This document shows, piece after piece, positions 46,199-55,377 of a DNA stretch of 64,000 bases. Origin of the DNA: Bacteroidota bacterium (GTDB lineage: Bacteria; Bacteroidota; Bacteroidia; Cytophagales; Cytophagaceae); contig JAEYZG010000036.1 in NCBI GenBank assembly GCA_023428135.1, positions 1 through 64,000 of the forward strand. Direction: 5' to 3'. Both the position numbers and the translations under genes were made by a program. Positions within the stretch are counted from its first letter, which is position 1, and each line of letters starts with the position of its first letter. The notes under the pieces are model-generated. The model searched no databases, had not been told where the DNA came from, and was given only the letters and a program-made list of their open reading frames with translations.

Positions 46199-47236
46199 AT
46201 GAAAAAAGGAGTGAAAAACTCAATGGAACAAAATTTATTACAGAGTCTCATAGCAATACTTTTAGTTTTCTTAATACCTTCTTGTAAGGAAGCCTCCCAC
46301 CATGAATCTAATAATAGTCAGGTGCCCTCTCAATTGAAATACACAGGTATTAAATACACTACAATAGACTCTCTTGAAAATGGATTTAATTTTAATATCA
46401 CCAGCATTGACACCTTAACAAATGAGAAATCTAAAGTGATACAAGTTGACTTCAAAGTTTCTTCATCAGATCAATTTTGGAAAGAACTAAAAAATCAAGG
46501 AATTAAAGCACTATACATTTCCTTATCTTGCTCAGGTAAGAAGACACATACATCCCCGATAAACTATTATTCCGAAAAATTTCTAAGCTTGCACGATGAA
46601 TTTCTGCTTGTTAAAGAAGGTAATAGAGTTTTCAATTACTCCATTCCGATAAGATCTTTGGAACTAGAAAAAGGAATACACGAACTTAGCCTGAAAATCG
46701 AAGCTATTCCCGTCCGTTTTAAACAAGATAGCCTCAAAAGTGATCTTAAAGAAGTTGACAATTTTTCACATAAACCCGTAGCTTCAAAGAAAATTAAATT
46801 TCAAATAAATGCCCCTGAGCTTATACATACTTCTATTGAAGTATTAAAATTCAAACTGAATACGAGTGTCTGTGATCCTTCTAAGTTCGACTATGCTTTT
46901 GGAGGTACAGGGTTCCCTGATCTTTTCTGGGATATTCAATGCGGTGATGATTATATCTACCACAGTCCGCAAATAAAAAATGCAATTCAATACACTAAAG
47001 TATATCAATCAACATATTTTCTATGTGATCCTGATGATAAGATTACAATTCGGGCAGTTGACTTCGATAAGGGCCCTTTCAACACACAGCATGATATTAT
47101 AGAAACATGGTCAGGAAAGATCAATGATATAAGTATTGATCACCCTGATACATTTGCTTTTGGCAACCTTGAATATTTAATTGTTCAAAGAAAGCAACCT
47201 AATAAAGCTCCTGACAAGCGCCGCAAAAATAAGTAG
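46199..47236 (+). CDS. Lipoprotein of unknown function
   Basis: Hydrophobic N-terminus with lipobox (FLIPSC) and no recognised family. The first start is ATG at 46199; another ATG at 46223 has a GGAG sequence 11 bases upstream and gives a cleaner signal, so it may be the real one. The last third (SVCDPSKFDYAFGGTG...DDKITIRAVDFDKG) has the strand pattern and acidic loops of a C2-like fold, which is only an inference. It is up to 345 residues. Its 3' end overlaps fpg by 38 bases on the other strand. Confidence 0.72.
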   Translation: MKKGVKNSMEQNLLQSLIAILLVFLIPSCKEASHHESNNSQVPSQLKYTGIKYTTIDSLENGFNFNITSIDTLTNEKSKVIQVDFKVSSSDQFWKELKNQGIKALYISLSCSGKKTHTSPINYYSEKFLSLHDEFLLVKEGNRVFNYSIPIRSLELEKGIHELSLKIEAIPVRFKQDSLKSDLKEVDNFSHKPVASKKIKFQINAPELIHTSIEVLKFKLNTSVCDPSKFDYAFGGTGFPDLFWDIQCGDDYIYHSPQIKNAIQYTKVYQSTYFLCDPDDKITIRAVDFDKGPFNTQHDIIETWSGKINDISIDHPDTFAFGNLEYLIVQRKQPNKAPDKRRKNK

Positions 47237-47987
47237 TACGCCCATTTATTTTAATTACGTTGATTTTACCGCAACTATCCGGACAATCTTTATTTTCCCT
47301 TCTATAATTTATTAAAAACTTAGTTGGAAAATCTTCTCTTTTAGCGTCATATTTTATAGCTGTCTTCAAAACCTTATTCATTGTAGAAAACAACTTCATT
47401 ATTTTATCGTCAGGGATTCGACTTCCCTTTGCCCCCGGATGAATACCAGCCTGAAAAAGAATTTCGTCTGCATATACATTTCCAATACCGGAAATCAACG
47501 ATTGATTCATCAGAATAGATTTGATCTTTCCTTTCCTTTTATGAATTATTTCAAGAAACTCTTCAGCAGTAATACTTAGGGCATCCTTTCCCAAATCATT
47601 TTGTGAGATCAGATCATCAAAGTCATGGACAAGACTAATGTGTCCAAATTTTCTCTGATCTTCGAAGGCTAACCCTCCTCCGTCCTGAAAAATAAAAAGT
47701 AATCTTGTATAAGGTGGAATTTTAGAAATATCATCAATGAGTTCCAGATCACCTGTCATACCGAAATGAATATCCAGGCCTGCTTCAGGGTCAATTTCTG
47801 CAAACAGATGTTTTCCGTACCTATCTGATTTTTTAAAAAATTTGCCCTTCAGGGCCTTGTTTAATTCTTTTTCAGAAGTTCCTTTAAGAATACGCTTTTC
47901 AAAAACCTCAACTCTTTCAATCTTTTTTTTGAGAGTTGTTTTATCGAAATAATCTCTGAAGACAGAAACATCTGGTAGTTCCGGCAT
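47199..47987 (-). CDS. Formamidopyrimidine/endonuclease VIII-type DNA glycosylase
   Basis: Excises oxidised bases. MPELPDV supplies Pro2 and Glu3, Lys59 (RYGKHLF) matches the N-terminal lobe lysine, the H2TH region is SLISGIGNVYADEILFQAGIHP, and the C-terminal zinc knuckle is CPDSCGKI...YFCGAC. The first knuckle is CX3C rather than the usual CX2C, and position 6 is Asp rather than Glu. It is 262 residues. Its stop lies inside the neighbouring convergent gene. Confidence 0.9.
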   Translation of the reverse strand: MPELPDVSVFRDYFDKTTLKKKIERVEVFEKRILKGTSEKELNKALKGKFFKKSDRYGKHLFAEIDPEAGLDIHFGMTGDLELIDDISKIPPYTRLLFIFQDGGGLAFEDQRKFGHISLVHDFDDLISQNDLGKDALSITAEEFLEIIHKRKGKIKSILMNQSLISGIGNVYADEILFQAGIHPGAKGSRIPDDKIMKLFSTMNKVLKTAIKYDAKREDFPTKFLINYRRENKDCPDSCGKINVIKINGRTTYFCGACQELY

Positions 47988-47989
47988 AA

Positions 47990-48029
47990 CTTTATTCCTT
48001 TATCTTATTACAAAAACAAAGGAATAAAG
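47990..48029 (-). repeat. 12-bp inverted repeat between pbp1A and fpg
   Basis: Perfect arms (47990-48001 with 48018-48029) with a 16-base spacer, immediately before the fpg start and 16 bases after the PBP1a stop. No T-run follows on either strand, so it could be a weak terminator or a regulatory site. Confidence 0.55.
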
Positions 48030-48045
48030 AGTTTCGTGCTTTATG

Positions 48046-50277
48046 TTAATTAAAGGAAGGCGGCAAATCTACTATATTAGAATCAACTTCATCGGTATCA
48101 GATTCACAATCAAAGGAACCATTGAGTGATTCTGGAATTTCAAATTTCGTTTTCACGCCCAGATTCTTATCTGCAAAAACTTTTTGCATATAAAGTCCCC
48201 AGATTGGCAATGCCATTCTTGCTCCCTGTCCAAATCTCATATCAGGGAAGTGAATATTTTTATCATCCGCTCCAACCCATACACCCGAAACAAGATCCGG
48301 TGATATACCCATAAACCAGCCATCTGCAGAGTTTTGAGTAGTACCTGTTTTTCCTCCAACTTCACTTGTAATATTAAATTTTCTTACAAGGTCTTTAGCA
48401 GTACCTCCGTCTTCTTCCGCTGATCCTTTGAGCATATAAACCATAGATGCAGCAGTTTCAGAAGAAATAACCTGCTTAGGAATATTTCTGAATTCTTCCA
48501 GAATGTTGCCATATTTATCTTCAATTCTGGTAATCATCAGTGGCTCATATCTGTATCCGTTATTTACGAAAGCGCAATAGGCTTGAGTCATATCAAAAAC
48601 GGAAACATCGCTGGTACCAAGAGCAAGTGTAGGAACTGCTTCCAGCTGTGAAGATATACCAAGACGTTTAGCAAATGCAACAATAGAATCCGGTCCACTT
48701 AGTTTCATCAGATAAGCAGCAATGGTATTCACAGACCTTGCCATTCCAAGACGCAAGGTCATAAAATCATTAGAGTAATTATTATTACTGTTTTTGGGTA
48801 TCCAGACTTTTCCATCCGGCATAGTAAAAGGAACTTGAGTATCCAGCACTTTAGAACAAGGAGTTAAACCTTTTTCTTCTATTGCATAAGCATAAAGCAG
48901 AGGTTTAAATGTTGAACCTGGTTGTCTGGCCCCTCTTTTAACATGGTCATACTTAAAATATCTAAAGTTAACATCCCCTACCCAAGCTTTAACCTGACCA
49001 TTATGAGGATTCATACTTACCATTCCGGTATGCAGGAAATGAAGGTAGTACCTGACTGAATCCATAGGACTCATAGTAGTATCTTTAGTCCCGCTAATAG
49101 TATAGATTTTCATTTTAACCTTCTTGTTCATTTCTCTGAAAATCTCTTCCGGATTGTCTCCCAACTCAGCTTTCAATACCCTGTATCTTTCAGATCTTTT
49201 TGCAAATCTCTCTACAAATTTTTTATCATCAGCTTTATTAGTAGCCCATGGGGTTTTACCTTTCCATTGTGCAAAAAACTCTTTCTGAAGAGCCTTCATA
49301 TGATTAGAAACAGCATCTTCTGCATAGGTCTGCATTTTTGAATTAATGGTGGTATATATCTTCAAGCCATCTGCGTAAAGGTTATAACCATGTTCATCAC
49401 ACCAGTTGACAAGATAATCTTCTATGTAGTCTCTGAAGTATGGAGCAAGACCGGTATTCTGGTTTTCATAAGTAATATCCAAAGCAAGTGGTTTCAGCTT
49501 AAGCTTTTCAAACTGGTCCTTACTTAAGTAAGTATATTTTACCATCTGACTTAAAACCGTATTTCTTCTTTTCAATGCTTTTTCCTCTTTTCTGATGGGA
49601 TCATAAACACTTGGGCCTTTAAGCAAGCCTATTAGCATAGCAGCTTCTTCAGTACTAAGTTTAGATGTTTTTTTATTAAAATATTTTTTAGCTGCAGATG
49701 TGATGCCATATGTTCCGTTTCCAAACTCGACCGTATTCAGGTACATATTCAGAATTTCCTTTTTTGTATAAGCTCTCTCAAGTCTGGTAGCAGTGATTAT
49801 TTCCTTAAATTTTACAACCGGCATAAACTTGCTCAATGGTCCCTGGTATTCTTTGGACTGTCTCATCTGAAAAAGATTTTTGGCCAACTGCTGACTTAAT
49901 GTGCTTGATCCCCTTTTCTGTAATGTAACAGCATAGAGAAAAATAGCAAAAGTGCCTTTAAAATCTACCCCTGAATGTTTGTAAAAACGAACATCTTCCG
50001 TAGCAATCAATGCATTAACCAAATCAACAGGCAGATCATTGTAATCTGCATTAGATCTGTTATACTTAAAATATTTTCCCATCAGCACATTGTCTTCAGT
50101 GTAAACTTCTGAAGAAAGATCACTTTTAGGATTTTCAAGAATTTCAAGAGAAGGTATTTTACCAAATAACCCGAACAGATTTATGGATATAGAAAAAATG
50201 AATAATGCAATGAACAGAGCGAAACTCCAGAATCCTATCCAGAGGAATTTAATCTTTTTGTCTTTAAAGCTAATCAT
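48046..50277 (-). CDS. Penicillin-binding protein 1A (class A)
   Basis: Bifunctional peptidoglycan enzyme with one N-terminal membrane helix. GT51 domain: ATEDVRFYKHSGVDF, RGSSTLSQQLAKN and LNTVEFGNGTYGI; transpeptidase domain: Ser455 in GSTFKPL, SVNT and KTGTTQNSADGWFMG. It is 743 residues. It is downstream of a tlpA-like gene but separated by a terminator. Confidence 0.94.
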   Translation of the reverse strand: MISFKDKKIKFLWIGFWSFALFIALFIFSISINLFGLFGKIPSLEILENPKSDLSSEVYTEDNVLMGKYFKYNRSNADYNDLPVDLVNALIATEDVRFYKHSGVDFKGTFAIFLYAVTLQKRGSSTLSQQLAKNLFQMRQSKEYQGPLSKFMPVVKFKEIITATRLERAYTKKEILNMYLNTVEFGNGTYGITSAAKKYFNKKTSKLSTEEAAMLIGLLKGPSVYDPIRKEEKALKRRNTVLSQMVKYTYLSKDQFEKLKLKPLALDITYENQNTGLAPYFRDYIEDYLVNWCDEHGYNLYADGLKIYTTINSKMQTYAEDAVSNHMKALQKEFFAQWKGKTPWATNKADDKKFVERFAKRSERYRVLKAELGDNPEEIFREMNKKVKMKIYTISGTKDTTMSPMDSVRYYLHFLHTGMVSMNPHNGQVKAWVGDVNFRYFKYDHVKRGARQPGSTFKPLLYAYAIEEKGLTPCSKVLDTQVPFTMPDGKVWIPKNSNNNYSNDFMTLRLGMARSVNTIAAYLMKLSGPDSIVAFAKRLGISSQLEAVPTLALGTSDVSVFDMTQAYCAFVNNGYRYEPLMITRIEDKYGNILEEFRNIPKQVISSETAASMVYMLKGSAEEDGGTAKDLVRKFNITSEVGGKTGTTQNSADGWFMGISPDLVSGVWVGADDKNIHFPDMRFGQGARMALPIWGLYMQKVFADKNLGVKTKFEIPESLNGSFDCESDTDEVDSNIVDLPPSFN

Positions 50278-50278
50278 A

Positions 50279-50303
50279 CAAAAAAGGGTTCTAAAAAGAA
50301 CCC
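50279..50303 (-). terminator. Terminator of the tlpA-like gene
   Basis: A 7-bp stem (50286-50292 with 50297-50303) with four-base loop and a minus-strand T-run to 50279, 31 bases after the stop. Confidence 0.75.
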
Positions 50304-50334
50304 AATTTAAAATGTCTTTTAGTCAATACCAATA

Positions 50335-50853
50335 CTATTGTGCAAGTAATTTTTTCATATCCTCAGACCAGCCGTCTTCGAAAGGAGCTTTAGCATTCGG
50401 ATCTGCAATATTTCCGTTTTTATCAATCAGAATAAAGCGGGGAATCGATACAACTCCATATTTAGCAATAATTGAGCTCTCGTTTCCTTCGTAAGAATGA
50501 ACGTGAATTCCTTCAATTCCTTTTCTCTTAACGACTTTTTTCCATTTATCTTTTTCCCGGTCTATAGAAACATAAAGAAAAACCACATCAGGATTTTCCA
50601 AGAATTCCTGTTTAGGTTCATGTGAAAGCGCAATTGCATGCATGCATGGACCACACCAGGTAGCCCAGACATCCATATATACTACTTTACCTTTAAAGTC
50701 GCTTAATGAAACTTTTTTACCATCAATATCATTTAGGGTAAAATCCGGTGCTGCCTCCTGATTTTTTTTGTTAGCTTCCAAAGACGTTTCTTTTGGCTTA
50801 AAGCTTGACGAAAGGACGACTGGAATGAATAATAACCAAAATATCTTTTTCAT
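50335..50853 (-). CDS. TlpA-like thioredoxin
   Basis: Signal peptide followed by a TlpA/ResA-type thioredoxin domain with WATWCGPC active site. 172 residues. Exported thiol oxidoreductase of the periplasm; specific partner (cytochrome maturation, general reduction) unknown. It lies before PBP1a. Confidence 0.88.
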   Translation of the reverse strand: MKKIFWLLFIPVVLSSSFKPKETSLEANKKNQEAAPDFTLNDIDGKKVSLSDFKGKVVYMDVWATWCGPCMHAIALSHEPKQEFLENPDVVFLYVSIDREKDKWKKVVKRKGIEGIHVHSYEGNESSIIAKYGVVSIPRFILIDKNGNIADPNAKAPFEDGWSEDMKKLLAQ

Positions 50854-51047
50854 AGCACTTGAATTTAAATTAGGTTTGATTCCAATAAGTTCATTTTAAT
50901 CTCTGAAATTTAAAGATACAGTCTTGGAAGTTAAAATAAAATCCAGATGTAGTTATCTTTAGAGTGCTGCTAATATTCCATGTTAAACTTTTATGGATTT
51001 AATCATTGACAGTAAGTGATATGTTTATCTTTTTTTTAATGATATTC

Positions 51048-51078
51048 TTGTGTTTAACTACCAATTTATTTAGGTTTG
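51048..51078 (+). promoter_or_regulatory. Promoter of the small lipoprotein gene at 51104
   Basis: TTG (51048-51050) and TAGGTTTG (51071-51078) with 20 bases between them. Start near 51085, about 20 bases before the ATG. The same TTAGGTTTGAT string also occurs at about 50870 without a partner. Confidence 0.7.
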
Positions 51079-51103
51079 ATTATCAATTCAGACACCTCCT
51101 TAA

Positions 51104-51484
51104 ATGAAACAGATTCTTATTTCTTTCCTGGTCTCACTAGTGCTTTATTCCTGCACAGGCAAGAAAGAAATGAGCATATATTCATCCTCTCCTGATGGCT
51201 CGCTGTCCATTTTTATTTCAGGAATAAAGCCTAACCTTGTAGATCCATTTACAGTGCGTTTCGGATTAAAAGGAATGGAATTATCAGAAGCCCCATCAAG
51301 TGAAATTTATGCTTCTGATCTAAATGAAAAAACAGTCAACTTTGAGTGGGAAACAAACCAACGTTGTCTCATCCGTTTTAAGCAGCAAGATGGCAAACTC
51401 AAATCATTTATAATGGATGTAGATTCAGAAACACTTTCAGTAAATGAGCTTCATATAAATAATTTATCTGAGGATTTAGAATAA
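51104..51484 (+). CDS. Small lipoprotein, unknown
   Basis: 126 residues with a signal peptide and lipobox (LVLYSC). No recognised domain; the mature part looks like a small beta-rich domain (MSIYSSSPDGSLSIFISG). It has a clear promoter of its own. Function unknown. Confidence 0.72.
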   Translation: MKQILISFLVSLVLYSCTGKKEMSIYSSSPDGSLSIFISGIKPNLVDPFTVRFGLKGMELSEAPSSEIYASDLNEKTVNFEWETNQRCLIRFKQQDGKLKSFIMDVDSETLSVNELHINNLSEDLE

Positions 51485-51633
51485 TATTTTTCTCTGATTA
51501 TTTCATAACCACTTAACATAACTTACTGATTTTCCTAATTAAATATTAGTTAAATCCAACTTCCATTTTTCATCCCCCTTTCTGATTAAACAAACTGCAC
51601 AGTTTTTGTTTTAATCTTATACAGCACCATTTC

Positions 51634-51640
51634 AAGGAGG
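51634..51640 (+). promoter_or_regulatory. Strong Shine-Dalgarno sequence
   Basis: AAGGAGG ends five bases before the ATG at 51646. Such a perfect anti-16S match is uncommon among genes of this window, most of which show none. Confidence 0.75.
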
Positions 51641-51645
51641 GGATT

Positions 51646-51990
51646 ATGTTACATATTAAACTGAATATCATCATTTTAATTTTCTTTTTGGGAAATGTAT
51701 TTGCCTGCAGTCCATACAATGGACAAACAGATAAATTGAACAGGCCGCTGCCTGAGAAAAAAACAGACACATTAAGTTCAAGATCAATACCAGACCCTAC
51801 TCCAAAAGACTCTCTTAATGCGGACAGTGTAAAAACCGTGGATAAAGAGACAACAAAAAAGGTAGATATCCGATATATCCGGAAATCAATTAATCTTCAT
51901 AAAAGGCCATTAGTAGCATATTCAGCAGGTACTCAAATTCTTATCGCAAGAATTAGCACATCTGAAGATGATTTAAATATGGATGATTGA
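51646..51990 (+). CDS. Small lipoprotein with acidic/serine-rich body, unknown
   Basis: 114 residues: signal with lipobox (GNVFAC) then a polar, Pro/Thr/Asp-rich segment and a short hydrophobic C-terminal block (HKRPLVAYSAGTQILIARIST). No recognised family. It is preceded by an unusually strong ribosome-binding site, which supports it being real. Confidence 0.7.
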   Translation: MLHIKLNIIILIFFLGNVFACSPYNGQTDKLNRPLPEKKTDTLSSRSIPDPTPKDSLNADSVKTVDKETTKKVDIRYIRKSINLHKRPLVAYSAGTQILIARISTSEDDLNMDD

Positions 51991-52092
51991 TGGATTAATT
52001 ATTATTGATTAAAAAAGTTATCAAATTCGCTAAACAATAATTTTTATATTAGAGTTATAGCGTGTATTATTAAGCTAACATAACTTTTTTAA

Positions 52093-54111
52093 ATGACAGT
52101 GAAGGAAAAAGTAAAACTGCCTCTTATCCAGGACGATCCCTGGCTGGAACCCTATAATGATGACGTTGAAGCTCGTCTTGAACGATATCATAAGGCACTT
52201 AGTGAAATTCAAAAGGCTTATGGAAGCCTTAGCAATTTTGCGGATGCTCATAAATACTATGGGGTTAACTTTGATAGTGAAAAAAACGGATGGTGGTACA
52301 GAGAATGGGCACCTAAAGCTCACCAGTTGTTCTTAACTGGAGATTTTAATCAATGGAACAGAGGTTCTCATTCTCTTACCAGAAATCCTAGAGGGGATTG
52401 GGAAATTTTTCTTCCTTATGATCAATATAAAGACACTTTTGTTCATGGCAGCAGAATTAAAGTTCACGTAGTAGCCAATAATGGCGCTATGGACAGGATT
52501 CCTGCTTATATGCAAAAGGTCATTCAGGATCCTCAAACATATGATTTTAGTGGGCAACTTTGGTTTGAGCCTTTCCCATTCCAATGGGGATCTTATAACT
52601 TGAACCTACAAGATGTTCTCAAAGAACCTATTATCTACGAAGCCCACGTAGGAATGGCTCAGGAAAAAGAAGGACTTGGCACTTATATTGAATTTGCCGA
52701 TGAAGTCCTTCCAAGAATAAAAGATTACGGGTACAATGCAATTCAGTTAATGGCAGTTATGGAACACCCATACTACGGGTCCTTCGGCTACCATGTGTCT
52801 AACTTTTTTGCAGCCTCTTCACGCTTTGGTAATCCGGAGGATCTAAAATACCTGATAGGTAAAGCCCATGAACTGGGTATTGCCGTTATCATGGACATTG
52901 TTCATTCTCATGCAGTAAAAAACCTTTCAGAAGGTCTTAATGAGTTTGACGGAACAGATCACCAGTATTTCCATCCAGGAGGCAGAGGTTATCACGAAGG
53001 ATGGGACTCCAAAATCTTTGATTACGGAAAATGGGAAGTAAAGCAATTCTTGCTAAGCAATGTCAAATTCTGGCTTGAAGAATATAAGTTCGACGGCTTC
53101 AGATTTGATGGTGTTACATCAATGCTTTATTTTCATCATGGCTCCACCTCATTTGATCATTATGACAAATATTTCAAAAACGATGTAGAATGGGATGCCA
53201 TCACCTATCTTCAGCTTGCTAATGAACTAATAAAAGAAGTAAATCCGAATGCCATTTCTATAGCTGAAGATGTAAGTGGAATGCCAGGTCTTTGCAGAAC
53301 AGTAGAAGATGGTGGACTTGGTTTTGATTATAGGCTTGCAATGGGTATTCCGGATTACTGGATAAAAATATTAAAGGAAAGATCGGATGAAGACTGGGAC
53401 ATTAATGAAATGTGGTCAGTTTTAAGCAACCGCAGATGGAAGGAAAAAACAATTGCCTATGCTGAATCTCACGACCAGGCCCTTGTTGGAGATAAAACCC
53501 TTGCATTCTGGCTCATGGATAAGGAGATGTATTTCCATATGCTGGTTGATGATCCGAATGTAGTTATCGACAGAGGAATTGCCCTTCACAAAATGATTCG
53601 TTTGTTTACCATATCACTTGGAGGAGAAGGGTATTTAAACTTTATGGGAAATGAATTCGGTCATCCTGAATGGATAGATTTTCCAAGACAAGGAAACAAC
53701 TGGAGTTATAAGTATGCTCGCAGGCAATGGACATTGGTTGACAGTAAAAATCTGAAATACCAGTATTTAGCAAACTTTGATAAGGCAATGATTCATTGCA
53801 TCAAAGAGAACCATGTAGTTTCTGCATTAAACGGAAGACAAATCAACATGGACTCTGCTAATAAGGTCATCATTTTCGAAAGAAACAACCTTATATTTAT
53901 ATTTAACTTCAGCATTGGCAATTCAATTTTCGGTTATCGTTTCAGAGCTCCGGAAATGGGCAAGTATAAAATCATTTTAAATTCCGATGAAAAGGAATTT
54001 GGTGGATTTGGAAGAGTTGACACGGACTTTATCCACGAAACCGATGAATTCCAGTCCCTAAGTATTTATCTGACCAACAGAACTGCTTTGGTTATGAAAA
54101 AAATAGATTGA
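52093..54111 (+). CDS. glgB: 1,4-alpha-glucan branching enzyme, eukaryote-like (GH13_8) type
   Basis: Introduces alpha-1,6 branches into glycogen. An N-terminal CBM48-like domain (GWWYREWAPKAHQLFLTGDFNQW) precedes the GH13 barrel, with nucleophile Asp339 (FDGFRFDGV), acid/base Glu392 (IAEDVSG), and ESHDQ. The segment FMGNEFGHPEWIDFPRQGNN and YARRQW closely resembles eukaryotic branching enzymes. It is 672 residues. The debranching enzyme is 22 kb away; glgA and glgC are not seen. A strong terminator follows. Confidence 0.94.
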   Translation: MTVKEKVKLPLIQDDPWLEPYNDDVEARLERYHKALSEIQKAYGSLSNFADAHKYYGVNFDSEKNGWWYREWAPKAHQLFLTGDFNQWNRGSHSLTRNPRGDWEIFLPYDQYKDTFVHGSRIKVHVVANNGAMDRIPAYMQKVIQDPQTYDFSGQLWFEPFPFQWGSYNLNLQDVLKEPIIYEAHVGMAQEKEGLGTYIEFADEVLPRIKDYGYNAIQLMAVMEHPYYGSFGYHVSNFFAASSRFGNPEDLKYLIGKAHELGIAVIMDIVHSHAVKNLSEGLNEFDGTDHQYFHPGGRGYHEGWDSKIFDYGKWEVKQFLLSNVKFWLEEYKFDGFRFDGVTSMLYFHHGSTSFDHYDKYFKNDVEWDAITYLQLANELIKEVNPNAISIAEDVSGMPGLCRTVEDGGLGFDYRLAMGIPDYWIKILKERSDEDWDINEMWSVLSNRRWKEKTIAYAESHDQALVGDKTLAFWLMDKEMYFHMLVDDPNVVIDRGIALHKMIRLFTISLGGEGYLNFMGNEFGHPEWIDFPRQGNNWSYKYARRQWTLVDSKNLKYQYLANFDKAMIHCIKENHVVSALNGRQINMDSANKVIIFERNNLIFIFNFSIGNSIFGYRFRAPEMGKYKIILNSDEKEFGGFGRVDTDFIHETDEFQSLSIYLTNRTALVMKKID

Positions 54112-54129
54112 TATTAAATAATAAAACAT

Positions 54130-54163
54130 AAAAGGGTTCGGATATTTATCCGAACCCTTTTTT
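54130..54163. terminator. Bidirectional terminator between glgB and mtgA
   Basis: 14-bp stem (54130-54143 with 54148-54161), four-base loop, and a short T-run after it. It lies between convergent genes. Confidence 0.8.
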
Positions 54164-54186
54164 ATTGAGTATAAATTTAAAGCATA

Positions 54187-54882
54187 TCATGAAAACTCAA
54201 CCTTCCCCATTCTTGCCATATTTTGTCTGATCCAGTTCCTTCTCTTTAAAATATACATAGAAGGCTTGGTCGGAGACCATTTTAAAGGGTTGGGTAGTAT
54301 TGCGGCTAATAAGGCTGCCTGATCTTTAGAAAGTTTTTTTGCATTGATATTGTAATAGTATCTTGAAGCTGCCTCTGCTCCATATACCCCATTCCCAAGC
54401 TCCACAATATTAAGGTATACTTCAAGGATCCTTTCCTTGCTCCAGAATATTTCTATAAGAACAGTAAAGTAAACTTCAAATCCTTTTCTCACCCATGATC
54501 TGGAAGGCCAGAGAAAAACATTCTTTGCAACCTGTTGGCTAATCGTACTGGCTCCAATTACTTTTTTCTTACCCTTTTTGTTGTACTGCATCGCCTTTTT
54601 TATCGCATCAAAGTCAAATCCATGATGGTCCAAAAAACGCTGGTCTTCCGATGCAATTACCGCCCTTTTTAAATTTGGAGAGATTTCATCAAAAGACACC
54701 CAGTCCTTTTTAAGCTTTAGAGATTTACCATTCCAGATCTGCTCACCACATCTTATGAGCATCAAAGGTGTTGCAATTGGAGGAACAAATCTTAAAATTA
54801 TAACAGAAAACAAGGTACTGACCAGAAAAAAAATCACAGTCAGTTTAATTATTCTTACACACTTTTTCCAAAACATCTTCAT
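54187..54882 (-). CDS. mtgA: Monofunctional peptidoglycan glycosyltransferase
   Basis: GT51 domain only, with an N-terminal membrane helix. SEDQRFLDHHGFDFDAI includes the catalytic Glu, and ASTISQQVAKNVFLW, EVYLNIVELGNGVYGAEAASRYYY are the later motifs. It is 231 residues, normal for MtgA. PBP1a, a second GT51 enzyme, is 4 kb away. Confidence 0.93.
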   Translation of the reverse strand: MKMFWKKCVRIIKLTVIFFLVSTLFSVIILRFVPPIATPLMLIRCGEQIWNGKSLKLKKDWVSFDEISPNLKRAVIASEDQRFLDHHGFDFDAIKKAMQYNKKGKKKVIGASTISQQVAKNVFLWPSRSWVRKGFEVYFTVLIEIFWSKERILEVYLNIVELGNGVYGAEAASRYYYNINAKKLSKDQAALLAAILPNPLKWSPTKPSMYILKRRNWIRQNMARMGKVEFS

Positions 54883-54990
54883 CCGGATTTCTCAATCCAT
54901 ATATTAGTAATCTAAACGAAATTACTAATATATATTTTCTGAATTGAAAAATCAGGATGAAGTTGATTGTTATTTGAAGATTGACCGGAC

Positions 54991-55299
54991 TTATAAAATT
55001 ACGGCAGGCTCTTTGGACTTTGTGACCAATAACTCCTTAAACTCTCTTCTTTTTTCTATGAAATTGTGTATATAGGAACAAGACGTCCTTATCTTAATAA
55101 AATTTTTCTTGGCAAAATTCAGAGAAAATTCAACAATTCTACCTGCAATTCCCTGACCCCTCAAATTTTTTGGAACAAACATTTGCTTGACCTCATAAAT
55201 CTGATCGGAAAGTTTTTCATACTTTAGATTGCATTCCTTTCCATTTATAACGATAAAGAATTTCTGGCTCTTCCCATCATGCTTTATATCGAAAATCAT
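54991..55299 (-). CDS. Small GNAT-fold N-acetyltransferase (YjdJ/Acetyltransf_CG type)
   Basis: 102 residues. VPKNLRGQGIAGRIVEFSLNFAK is the acetyl-CoA-binding R/Q-x-x-G-x-A/G loop in the form of the minimal GNAT family, and SYIHNFIEKRREFKELL closes the fold. Substrate unknown. Confidence 0.8.
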   Translation of the reverse strand: MIFDIKHDGKSQKFFIVINGKECNLKYEKLSDQIYEVKQMFVPKNLRGQGIAGRIVEFSLNFAKKNFIKIRTSCSYIHNFIEKRREFKELLVTKSKEPAVIL

Positions 55300-55377
55300 C
55301 GTTACCCTCCTATGGTTTTTATTTAATGAACTTTTAAAATATAACCAGGACGATTTAAATTTTGTTAAACGATATCC

